From assembly GCA_023391375.1 (NCBI GenBank), contig JAEWBB010000011.1, positions 248,001 to 312,000 of the forward strand: DNA of 64,000 nt, read 5' to 3'. Both the position numbers and the translations under genes were made by a program. This stretch comes from Pseudomonadota bacterium (GTDB taxonomy: Bacteria; Pseudomonadota; Alphaproteobacteria; Sphingomonadales; Sphingomonadaceae). Positions 43,221 to 52,160 of the stretch are shown here, one piece after another; the stretch's first letter is position 1, and the number at the start of each line of letters is the position of its first letter. The notes below the pieces were generated by a model. The model saw nothing but the letters and a program-made list of their open reading frames with translations, was not told the origin of the DNA and did not search any database.

Positions 43221-43473
43221 ATTGGCGGGTCGCATCGGTCACGATGGCGTCGTGGCCGCTTTTGTTGCTGAAGAACGAGGCCGCCATCAGTCCCGAACCG
43301 AGGACGACGGTCAAAAACACGCCCCCCAGGGTCGCGACGACCATGTGGAAGAACAGCTCGCCCGTCAGCGCGAGGTAGAGGACCGATAGTCCGGCCAGAA
43401 CCACACCCATAGCGACGATCCAGCGCCCGCGCTGCCAAAGCTCGCGAAGCAGGGCCTTTGTCTCGATTGTCAT
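43219..43473 (-). CDS. Small two-helix membrane protein, unknown
   Basis: An 84-residue protein with two membrane helices (IVAMGVVLAGLSVLYLALTG and VVATLGGVFLTVVLGSGLMA) and short polar ends. The C-terminus reads NKSGHDAIVTDATRQ. It resembles other small unannotated Sphingomonadales membrane proteins in composition but no family is recognised. The ATG at 43473 is the only in-frame choice that precedes both helices. It is convergent to rpoH, and the 213-bp gap upstream to 43687 shows no other gene. Confidence 0.65.
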   Translation of the reverse strand: MTIETKALLRELWQRGRWIVAMGVVLAGLSVLYLALTGELFFHMVVATLGGVFLTVVLGSGLMAASFFSNKSGHDAIVTDATRQ

Positions 43474-43686
43474 GAGGGCAACATGGCTTCGTCCCCCCGC
43501 GCCGGCAATTGGACGAATTGTCCCACCCGACCGTGACGCATCGCCGTGACGCCCTCTTCACGCGGCAGACGCCCCTTGCATTTCCGCCTCAAGAGTCCGA
43601 CGCTCCTGAGCTTCGGTAAGCGCGTTTGCGCGCCCTCCCCGACGCGCTCTCGCGCCCGCCACCACGACGGACGAAGGGAGAGTCGC

Positions 43687-45717
43687 ATGCCGGGAGAAAT
43701 CAAGGGCACGAGGGTCATCGCGCTGGTCGGACCGGCCGGCGCGGGCAAGACATGCCTGGCCGAGGCGCTGCTGTTCGCCAGCGGCACCATCCCGCGGCAG
43801 GGCTCCACCGGACAGGGTAACACCATCGGCGACAGCAGCGCGGAAGCGCGCAGCCGCGGTGGCTCGACCGAACTCAACCTCATGCACTTCACCTATCTCG
43901 GCCAGGATTTCGCGATCCTCGACGCGCCGGGCTCGATCGGCTTCTCCGCCGACGCGGCGCGCGGGATCGCCGCCGCCGACATCGCCATCGTCGTGGTCGA
44001 CCCCGACCCGGCCCGCGCGCCCTTGGCGGCGCCCGCGCTGCGCGCACTGGACGAGCTGGGCATCCCCCACCTGCTGTTCGTCAACCGCATCGACCAGGCG
44101 CATGGGTCGATCGCAGACCTGCTCAAGGCCCTGCAGCCGATGAGCGTGTCGCCGTTGATCGGCCGCCAGATCCCGATCCGCGAGGGCGACAAGATCACCG
44201 GCTTCGTCGACTTGGCGCTGGAGCGCGCCTTCCATTACGTCCCGGGCAAACCGTCCGAGCAGATCGAGATGCCGTCCGACCTCGCCGACCGCGAGGCGCA
44301 GGCGCGCACGCAGATGCTCGAACAACTCGCCGACCATGACGATGCGCTGTTGGAAGCGCTGCTGATGGACGAGGTGCCGCAGCCCGGCACCATCTTCTCC
44401 GACCTGGCGCACGAGACCGCCGACAACCTCGGCGTTTCGGTGTTGTTCGGCTCGGCCGATAATGGCTGGGGTGTCCGACGCCTGCTCAAGGCGCTCCGTC
44501 ATGAGGCGCCGGGGCCGGAAAGCACGGCCCAGCGCCTTGGCGTGCAAGGCCCTTCGCTTTACGCCTTTAAAGTCTACCACGGCGGCGCGATCGGGCGGCT
44601 GGTGCTGGCCCGCGCGCTGGGCGGGAACATCGCCGAGGGCAGCGACCTCGCCACCAGCAATGGCGAGCCAGCCAGGATCGGCGCGCTCTTCTCTGTCCAG
44701 GGCGACAAGACCGCCAAGGTGACGGCCGCAAGGAACGGCGACCTGGTGGCGATCGGCAAGGTCGACGGCGTGAAGTCCGGCGACTGGATCGGCATGCGCG
44801 GCTGCCTGCCCGCCCCGGTCGAAGTCGACCTTCCCTCTCGAAACGCCGCGATGGCGATCGAGCCGAGCGACCGCAAGGACGACGTTCGCCTGTCCGGTGC
44901 GCTGAACAAGCTGGTCGAGGAAGACCCGAGCCTCAGCTTGGAGCAGGACGATGCGAGCCATGAAATGCGCTTGCGCGGCGTCAACGACGAGCATCTCAAC
45001 AACGCGCTGGCCAAGCTCAAACGCCGCTACGGCGTCGACGTCAGCCATCGCGCGCCGTCGATCGGCTACAAGGAAAGCATCCGCAAGCCCGTCAGCACCC
45101 GCGGCCGGCACAAGAAGCAGTCGGGCGGCCATGGGCAGTTCGGCGACGTCGTCATCGAAATCCGCCCGCTGTCGCGCGGCGAGGGTTTCCAGTTTTCGGA
45201 GAAGATCCACGGCGGCGCGGTGCCGCGGCAATATATCCCGGCGGTCGAACAAGGGGTGAAGGACGCGCTGGCCAAGGGGCCGCTTGGCTTCCCCGTGGTC
45301 GACGTTGCGGTGACGCTGACCGACGGCAGTTATCACACGGTCGATAGTAGCGAACTGGCCTTCCGGCTGGCCGGTCGGATGGCGATGCAGGAGGCGTTGG
45401 CGCAGGCCGCGCCGCACCTGCTGGAGCCGGTCCAGAAACTCGTCGTGGTCGCGCCCAATTCTTCATCGTCCAAGGTCGGATCTGCATTGGCAGGCAGGCG
45501 CGGGCAGATGCAGGGCATGGGACCGCGCGACGGCTGGGACGGTTGGGACCGGGTGGAAGCGTTGATCCCCGAGGCCGAGCTTGACGGGTTGGAGGCGGAA
45601 CTGCGCTCGATGAGCCAGGGGTTGGCGAGTTATGAAGCGAGCTACGACCACCTCGCCGAACTCAACGGCACGCTGGCCGACAAGGTGGTGAAGGAGCACC
45701 AGGCCGAACCGGCCTAG
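43687..45717 (+). CDS. Elongation factor G-like translational GTPase
   Basis: A 676-residue protein with the full EF-G domain order: GTPase, domain II, then III-V ending in an EF-G C-terminal fold (HDLGYDH-type region DGWDRVEALIPEAELDG). The P-loop is GPAGAGKT (15-22) and G4 is NRID (133-136). The G3 motif is DAPGS (79-83) instead of DTPGH, so the catalytic His is Ser. The switch I RGITI motif is replaced by RGGST. It is therefore an EF-G paralogue, not the housekeeping fusA product, and may hydrolyse GTP slowly. The ATG at 43687 has AAGGGAGAG upstream. Confidence 0.88.
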   Translation: MPGEIKGTRVIALVGPAGAGKTCLAEALLFASGTIPRQGSTGQGNTIGDSSAEARSRGGSTELNLMHFTYLGQDFAILDAPGSIGFSADAARGIAAADIAIVVVDPDPARAPLAAPALRALDELGIPHLLFVNRIDQAHGSIADLLKALQPMSVSPLIGRQIPIREGDKITGFVDLALERAFHYVPGKPSEQIEMPSDLADREAQARTQMLEQLADHDDALLEALLMDEVPQPGTIFSDLAHETADNLGVSVLFGSADNGWGVRRLLKALRHEAPGPESTAQRLGVQGPSLYAFKVYHGGAIGRLVLARALGGNIAEGSDLATSNGEPARIGALFSVQGDKTAKVTAARNGDLVAIGKVDGVKSGDWIGMRGCLPAPVEVDLPSRNAAMAIEPSDRKDDVRLSGALNKLVEEDPSLSLEQDDASHEMRLRGVNDEHLNNALAKLKRRYGVDVSHRAPSIGYKESIRKPVSTRGRHKKQSGGHGQFGDVVIEIRPLSRGEGFQFSEKIHGGAVPRQYIPAVEQGVKDALAKGPLGFPVVDVAVTLTDGSYHTVDSSELAFRLAGRMAMQEALAQAAPHLLEPVQKLVVVAPNSSSSKVGSALAGRRGQMQGMGPRDGWDGWDRVEALIPEAELDGLEAELRSMSQGLASYEASYDHLAELNGTLADKVVKEHQAEPA

Positions 45718-46511
45718 GCGAGCGTCTCGACGCTGCCGATCGGCCGCCAGTCGCCGAGGTCATGTTCGGCGAAAAAGCTGTCCGGCAGCGTCTCGCCGGC
45801 ATGAATGCCGCCCGTGACGAAGAGGGCGTCGAAACCTTGGCGGGCGGCACCGACCAGGTCGGTCGCCGCGCCGTCGCCCACTGCGAGGACGGTGTCGCGA
45901 TGCGGGTGGCCGGCGAGCATGAGGGCGTGATCGTAGATCGCGTGATGCGGCTTGCCGTACCAGCGTACGTCGCCGCCCATCGCCACATAGACGTCGGCCA
46001 GCGCGCCCGGGCACATCACCCGCTGCCCACGGTCGATCACCACGCGGTCAGGGTTGAGACAGTGGAAGACGATGCCGCGTCGCCGCCATTCCTCCAGCCA
46101 ATCGCCGAATTGCGCGGGCGCGATCGGGAAGTCGTCAAGGGCCGTCACCGCGACCTCGTCGAAGCCCTCTTCGACGACCATCACCCCTTCAGATCCGAGG
46201 ATGGCGCGGTGCGTCGCGGTGCCGATAAAGCCGACCGGCCGCACAGGGTCGGTCAGCGCCGCGATGCCGGCCGATCCGCTGGAGGACACGTCGTGCCACG
46301 CACTCCGGTCGAGCCCGAGCACGAACAGGTCGTTCTCGATCGAGCTGGCCGGGCGCGGCGCATTGGTGACCAGCACGACCTTGCGTCCTTCGTCCCGCCA
46401 CCGCTCCAGTCGGTCCCGCGCGCCGGGCAACAGCCGCCCGCCGTCGTGGATCACGCCCCACACGTCGCACAGGATGGTGGTGTATTTCGGTTCGAGTTCG
46501 TCGAGGTTCAT
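45714..46511 (-). CDS. TIGR01459-type HAD-superfamily hydrolase
   Basis: A 265-residue HAD class IIA phosphatase-like protein. The nucleophile motif is CDVWGVIHDG near residue 15, the second motif is VLVTNAPRP, and the acidic motif is LAVGDGAATDLVGA. Related to sugar/nucleotide phosphatases (NagD-like); the substrate is unknown. The ATG at 46511 is used. Its stop interlocks with the EF-G-like gene (CTAG). Confidence 0.87.
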   Translation of the reverse strand: MNLDELEPKYTTILCDVWGVIHDGGRLLPGARDRLERWRDEGRKVVLVTNAPRPASSIENDLFVLGLDRSAWHDVSSSGSAGIAALTDPVRPVGFIGTATHRAILGSEGVMVVEEGFDEVAVTALDDFPIAPAQFGDWLEEWRRRGIVFHCLNPDRVVIDRGQRVMCPGALADVYVAMGGDVRWYGKPHHAIYDHALMLAGHPHRDTVLAVGDGAATDLVGAARQGFDALFVTGGIHAGETLPDSFFAEHDLGDWRPIGSVETLA

Positions 46512-46608
46512 CGTGCTGCCATGGCGGCCGCACCCCACCCCTGCAAGCCTTGACCTCGCGCGGCGCAACCGCTTGGGTCGCGTCCAGCATTCAAAGGGGA
46601 GCCACGTC

Positions 46609-47934
46609 TTGGCCAAGAAACTGACCCGGTACATCCTGTTCGCATTGGTGCTGGGCCTCATCGCCGGCTGGGCGATCAACGCCTCGATCGACAACGGCAC
46701 GCCGGAATCGGCAGCGCAGCTGAAGAACATCGCCGAGTACCTCGGCATCATCACCACGTTGTTCCTGCGGCTGATCAAGATGATCATCGCGCCGCTGGTG
46801 TTCGCGACTCTGGTCGCCGGTATCGCGCACATGGGCGACACCGCGGCACTCGGCCGGGTCGGGGTGAAGAGCCTCGCCTGGTTCATAGGCGCGAGCATCA
46901 TTTCGCTGCTGCTCGGCCTGGTGCTCGTCAACACGCTGCAGCCCGGCGTCGGTCTCGACCTGGCCCTCCCCGCCACCGATGCCGCCAGCGGGATCGAAAA
47001 GACCGGTTTCACCCTGAAGGAGTTCATCACCCACGTCGTGCCCGCATCGGCCTTCGAGGCGATGAGCAAGAACGAGATCCTGCAGATCGTCGTCTTCTCG
47101 ATCTTCTTCGGCGTCGCGCTGACCGCCATCGGCGACAAGGGCAAGCCGATCGTCGCCGGCGTGGAATCGCTGGTCCACGTCATGCTGCAGGTGACCGATT
47201 ACGTCATGCGCGTCGCCCCGCTGGCGGTGTTCGCGGCGGTGACTGCGGCGATCGCCGAGCAGGGACCGGAGATCATCTTCACCTTCGGAAAATTCGTCGG
47301 CAGCTTCTATCTCGGCCTGGTCCTGTTGTGGTGCTTGCTGATCGGCGCGGCCTTCCTGATCGTCGGCAGCCGGACCCGTCTGCTCGTCCGCTACATCCGC
47401 GACCCGATCGTACTCGCCTTCTCGACCGCTTCGTCGGAAGCGGCCTACCCGCGCACGCTCGAAGCGCTCGACCGGTTCGGTGTCCCGCCGCGGATCGCCA
47501 GCTTCGTCCTGCCGCTCGGCTACTCGTTCAACCTCGACGGGTCGATGATGTACATGACCTTCGCGACGATCTTCATCGCGCAGGCCTACGGCATCGAGCT
47601 CAGCCTCGGGCAGGAAGTCACCATGCTGCTGGTGCTGATGGTGACGTCGAAGGGCATGGCGGGCGTGCCCCGTGCCAGCCTGGTCGTGATCGCGGCGACG
47701 ATGAGCCTGTTCGACATCCCGGAAGCCGGCCTGCTGCTGATCCTGGCGGTCGACCATTTCCTCGACATGGGCCGCAGCGCGACCAACGTGGTCGGCAATG
47801 CGGTGGCCTCGGTCGCCGTGGCCAAGTGGGAAGGCGCGCTCGATCCGATCGAGCCGGCGGACATCGAGCCGCCGCACGCCCCCAGCCACGTCCCCGCGCT
47901 GCCGCCGGGCGCGGAAGACCAGGCGAAGCGCTAG
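46609..47934 (+). CDS. Dicarboxylate/amino acid:cation symporter (DAACS/SLC1 family)
   Basis: A 441-residue inner-membrane carrier. The family motifs SASSEAAYPRTLEAL region, GYSFNLDGSMMYMTFATIFI and VDHFLDMGRSATNVVGN are present, with hairpins typical of GltP/DctA. Substrates are glutamate/aspartate or C4-dicarboxylates. The start is a TTG at 46609 preceded by AAAGGGGA at optimal distance; no ATG fits the first helix (KKLTRYILFALVLGLIAGWA). Confidence 0.92.
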   Translation: MAKKLTRYILFALVLGLIAGWAINASIDNGTPESAAQLKNIAEYLGIITTLFLRLIKMIIAPLVFATLVAGIAHMGDTAALGRVGVKSLAWFIGASIISLLLGLVLVNTLQPGVGLDLALPATDAASGIEKTGFTLKEFITHVVPASAFEAMSKNEILQIVVFSIFFGVALTAIGDKGKPIVAGVESLVHVMLQVTDYVMRVAPLAVFAAVTAAIAEQGPEIIFTFGKFVGSFYLGLVLLWCLLIGAAFLIVGSRTRLLVRYIRDPIVLAFSTASSEAAYPRTLEALDRFGVPPRIASFVLPLGYSFNLDGSMMYMTFATIFIAQAYGIELSLGQEVTMLLVLMVTSKGMAGVPRASLVVIAATMSLFDIPEAGLLLILAVDHFLDMGRSATNVVGNAVASVAVAKWEGALDPIEPADIEPPHAPSHVPALPPGAEDQAKR

Positions 47935-49163
47935 ACCGGCTGGTCGATCGAGGCGGGCGGGGTCGAAAAGAACTTCGGCCCTGCCTCGGTCATGTGGAAA
48001 CAGTCCTCGAGGCGGACGCCGAACTTGCCCGGCAGATAGATGCCCGGCTCGTTGGAAAAGCACATGCCGACGGCCAGCGGCGTCGTTTCGCCGTGGACGA
48101 GGTTGACCGGTTCATGCCCCTCCATGCCGATGCCGTGGCCGGTGCGGTGGGACAGGCCGGGCAGCTTGTAACCCGGTCCGTAGCCCCAGCGGGTGTAGGC
48201 GGCGCGGACCGCATCATCGACGCTGCCCGCCGCGGCACCTAGCCGGGCCGCCTGGATGGCGATCTTCTGGCCGGCCGCGACCTGCTCCCAGACCTTGCGC
48301 ACCTCCGGCAAAGGATCGGCATCGAAGACGAAGGTGCGGCTGATGTCGGACTGGTAGCCGTGGACGGCGCAACCGGTGTCGATCAGCACGACGTCGCCGC
48401 GCTTCAGCGCCTGCTTTTCGCGCGTGCCATGCGGCAGCGCCGCGGCCGGCCCGAACAGGACGAGCGCCCAGTCGTCGTCGCCGCCGCGCGACGTCATGGC
48501 CTTCGACAGCAAGCGCGACACGTCACCCGCGCTCATCCCCGGCTTCAACTGGCCATGGACGTCCCGGATCGCGTCGATGGTAATGTCGGTCGCGGCCTGC
48601 ATCAGCGCGAGCTCGGCCGGAGTCTTGCGCATCCGCACTTCGCGCACGACCGGGTTCGCGCTGACGATCTTGGCCTTCGGAAGCTGCTTGGCCAATCGGT
48701 CGGCAAGGAAATAGCGGTTGGTCTCTTCCATCCCGACCTTGCCCGATGCACCGCCGTGCTCGCGGATCGCGTCCGCGACGAACTTCAGCGGTTCCTCGTC
48801 CTCGTTCCAAGTGCGGACGTCGGCGGGGATGATCAGCGTCTGTTCGACGGACGGGCGCTCGAAGAACGGCGTGATGACGACCGGCTTGCCTTGGGCCGGG
48901 ATGACGACGCCGGTCAGCCGCTCGGAGCGGCCCCAACGGACGCCGGTGAAATAGTCGAGGCTCGGCCCCGCCTCGACCAGCACCGCGGCAACGCCGGTCG
49001 CCTTCATCCGGGCCTGTGCGCGGGCGATGCGCTGGAGCCGCTCGGCAGCGCCGATGGGCGGCGGCAACGGCATTGACGATGCGGCCAGCAGCGGCGGCGG
49101 CAGGGCGCTTGCGGCCGCGGAAAAGGCCGCCGTCTGCAGGAAGGTGCGCCGTCCGATCATCAT
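47931..49163 (-). CDS. Tat-exported Xaa-Pro aminopeptidase-like M24 peptidase
   Basis: A 410-residue protein with a twin-arginine signal (GRRTFLQTAAFSAAASALPP). A creatinase N-domain and an M24 metallopeptidase domain follow. Metal ligands appear in VLIDTGCAVHGYQSDISRTF, GHGIGMEGHEPV and SNEPGIYLPGKFGVRLED. It should act on X-Pro peptides in the periplasm. The start is ATG 49163, with a second ATG immediately after; GGGAGAGA is the ribosome binding site. Its stop interlocks with the symporter stop. Confidence 0.9.
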   Translation of the reverse strand: MMIGRRTFLQTAAFSAAASALPPPLLAASSMPLPPPIGAAERLQRIARAQARMKATGVAAVLVEAGPSLDYFTGVRWGRSERLTGVVIPAQGKPVVITPFFERPSVEQTLIIPADVRTWNEDEEPLKFVADAIREHGGASGKVGMEETNRYFLADRLAKQLPKAKIVSANPVVREVRMRKTPAELALMQAATDITIDAIRDVHGQLKPGMSAGDVSRLLSKAMTSRGGDDDWALVLFGPAAALPHGTREKQALKRGDVVLIDTGCAVHGYQSDISRTFVFDADPLPEVRKVWEQVAAGQKIAIQAARLGAAAGSVDDAVRAAYTRWGYGPGYKLPGLSHRTGHGIGMEGHEPVNLVHGETTPLAVGMCFSNEPGIYLPGKFGVRLEDCFHMTEAGPKFFSTPPASIDQPV

Positions 49164-49227
49164 TCTCTCCCGAAGATATTGGCCGGCACTGTTGCATCCT
49201 GCGCCCGCATAGGCCAGCGCCGCGGCG

Positions 49228-50484
49228 ATGTTCGACCCTGCCCTTTCGACCAAGGCGGTGCCTGGCCGGCGCGAAACCGTTGCGCTTCTGGCCGGCCTGA
49301 TGGCACTCAACGCCTTCGCGATCGACGCGATGGTCCCGGCCCTGCCTGCCATTGGCGACACGCTGGGCATCGCCCTCGACAACGATCGGCAGCTGATCGT
49401 GATCGCCTATATGCTGGGGTTCGGCTTCGGCCAGCTGCTGTGGGGTCCGATCGCCGATCGCTTCGGACGCAAGCCGATCCTCGCCGTCGGGGTCGCAATG
49501 TATGCGGCGTTCGCGCTCGGCTGCGCGCTTGCGTCGAGCTTTGCCATGCTGATCGGATTCCGCATCGCGATGGGGGTATCGGCCGCAGTGACGCGGGTAC
49601 TGGTCACGGCGATGGTCCGCGACCTGTTCGAAGGACCGGCGATGGCGCAGGTGATGAGCCTCGTGTTCATGGTATTCATGATCATCCCGGTGATCGCGCC
49701 CTCGATCGGCCAGGCCATCCTGTTTCTGGGCGAGTGGCACCTCATTTTCCTGGTGCTGGCCGGTTATGCCGCGATCATGTGGGTCTGGGGCATGATCCGG
49801 CTGCCCGAGACGCTGCATCCGGAGTTCCGGCGCCCGCTGAATCCCGCGGCCATCGCGACTGCGGCCCGGGAGGTGGTCAGCGACCGGCTTTCGCTCGGCT
49901 ATACGCTCGCCGCGACGTTCATTTTCGGTGGGCTGACCGCCTACATCGCCTCGATCCAGCAGATCGTGTTCGACGTGTTCAAGGCGCCCCAGGCCATCGG
50001 TCTCGTCTTTGCCGCGGTCGCCGCGCCGATGAGCATCGCGGCCTACACCAATTCGCGGGTGGTGACGCGGTTCGGGCTGCGCCACGTCGGGCATCTCGGC
50101 ATGCTGGGCTTCCTGGCCGCTGGCGTCATTCACCTGTTCGTCGCGTGGCGCGGAGAGTCGCTCGCCAGCTTCGTCGCCCTCCAGGCGTTGCTGATGGTCA
50201 GCTTCGCCTTCTGCTCGGCCAACCTCAGTACGCTGGCGATGAGCAACATGGCGCCGATCGCCGGCACGGCCTCGTCGGTACAGGGTGTCACCGCCTCGGT
50301 CGGCGGAGCGGCCATCGGCTTCGTCATCGGCCGCCAGTTCGATGGGACCACCCTGCCGTTCCTGATCGGCCTCGTGTCTTGCGGTACCGTCGCGCTGGTG
50401 ATCGTCCTGATCACCGAGCGCGGCCACCTGGTGGTCGAGCGGAAGCGGAAATGTCCCGACCCCGTCCCGGAGTGCAATCCGTAG
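49228..50484 (+). CDS. MFS multidrug efflux transporter, Bcr/CflA family
   Basis: A 418-residue, twelve-helix major facilitator. The family pattern is AFAIDAMVPALPAIGDTLGI at the front, then GPIADRFGRKPILAVGVA (motif A) and RDLFEGPAMAQVMSLVFMVF. Members export drugs or cysteine/sulfonamide-like compounds; substrate not evident. It diverges from the M24 peptidase across 64 bp. Confidence 0.9.
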   Translation: MFDPALSTKAVPGRRETVALLAGLMALNAFAIDAMVPALPAIGDTLGIALDNDRQLIVIAYMLGFGFGQLLWGPIADRFGRKPILAVGVAMYAAFALGCALASSFAMLIGFRIAMGVSAAVTRVLVTAMVRDLFEGPAMAQVMSLVFMVFMIIPVIAPSIGQAILFLGEWHLIFLVLAGYAAIMWVWGMIRLPETLHPEFRRPLNPAAIATAAREVVSDRLSLGYTLAATFIFGGLTAYIASIQQIVFDVFKAPQAIGLVFAAVAAPMSIAAYTNSRVVTRFGLRHVGHLGMLGFLAAGVIHLFVAWRGESLASFVALQALLMVSFAFCSANLSTLAMSNMAPIAGTASSVQGVTASVGGAAIGFVIGRQFDGTTLPFLIGLVSCGTVALVIVLITERGHLVVERKRKCPDPVPECNP

Positions 50485-50490
50485 GGCGAA

Positions 50491-50527
50491 AAGGAAAAGG
50501 GCGCCCGCCGGGAACTGGCGGACGCCC
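50491..50527 (-). terminator. Intrinsic terminator of recA
   Basis: On the minus strand GGGCGTCCGCC (50527-50517) pairs with GGCGGGCGCCC (50509-50499), one mismatch in 11 bp, followed by TTTTCCTTTT. It lies about 46 nt after the recA stop. Confidence 0.75.
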
Positions 50528-50572
50528 ATCGACCGAGCGCATGGCAGCGGCCCCCGGCCGAGCCCTTATTCC

Positions 50573-51649
<1,077 letters not shown>

Positions 51650-51723
51650 GATCCCTGTCTCCTCGTCAATCGAGCACCGGAGCGGTGCCTGCCGAGGATG
51701 GTCGTATCCGATTTGTTCCTGCG

Positions 51724-51738
51724 GAACAAGAGGGGAAC
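51724..51738 (-). promoter_or_regulatory. LexA box of recA
   Basis: On the minus strand this reads GTTCCCCTCTTGTTC, i.e. GTTC-N7-GTTC, the alphaproteobacterial SOS operator. Its second half overlaps a possible -35 (TTGTTC) that is followed 17 bp later by TACGAC. It confirms that this genome uses the direct-repeat LexA motif. Confidence 0.85.
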
Positions 51739-51742
51739 GAAG

Positions 51743-52108
51743 TCAGGCGTCCGAAGCGTCCAGTGCCGCTTCGATCGCGGGACCGACGCGGTCGATCGTG
51801 TAGGGTTTGTCGATCATGGTGACGTTGGCGAATTCGCTCGGCGGCGGTTCGACATGGCCGCCCGAAGCGAGGAGGAACGGCACGCCCTCGCTCTTGAGCG
51901 CGGTTGCCACCGGCCACACGCTTTCGCCCTTCAGGTTAACGTCGAGGACGGCAAGATCGAACCCGCCTTCGCGAACCGCGGCCAGCGCCTCGTCGATCGA
52001 TTCGCAGCTTCTGGCCACCTCATGGCCGAGCGAATCGATGAAGTCCTCAAGCATCATGGCGATGAGGGGTTCGTCCTCGACGATCAGGATGCGGCGCGGT
52101 TGGCTCAT
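51743..52108 (-). CDS. Single-domain response regulator
   Basis: A 121-residue receiver with no output domain. The acidic pocket is in VEDEPLI, the phospho-acceptor is D56 (VLDVNL) and the Lys is K101 (IDKPYT). It lies 52 bp after cckA and upstream of recA, all on the same strand. It may receive phosphate from CckA or ChpT or act as a phosphate sink; no direct evidence exists in the sequence. Confidence 0.85.
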   Translation of the reverse strand: MSQPRRILIVEDEPLIAMMLEDFIDSLGHEVARSCESIDEALAAVREGGFDLAVLDVNLKGESVWPVATALKSEGVPFLLASGGHVEPPPSEFANVTMIDKPYTIDRVGPAIEAALDASDA

Positions 52109-52160
52109 TTCCCGCCCTCCTTAAGTCGTAACGGCGCAGAAGCGAAACCCAAAATCGCGG

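Noticed and set aside
43558..45417. 619-residue minus-strand open frame opposite the EF-G-like gene
   Set aside because: It is a shadow of the EF-G-like gene, with no recognisable motifs.
51715..51727. GTTC-N5-GAAC palindrome upstream of recA
   Set aside because: It resembles Gram-positive LexA sites only loosely; the direct repeat GTTC-N7-GTTC beside it is the alphaproteobacterial form.
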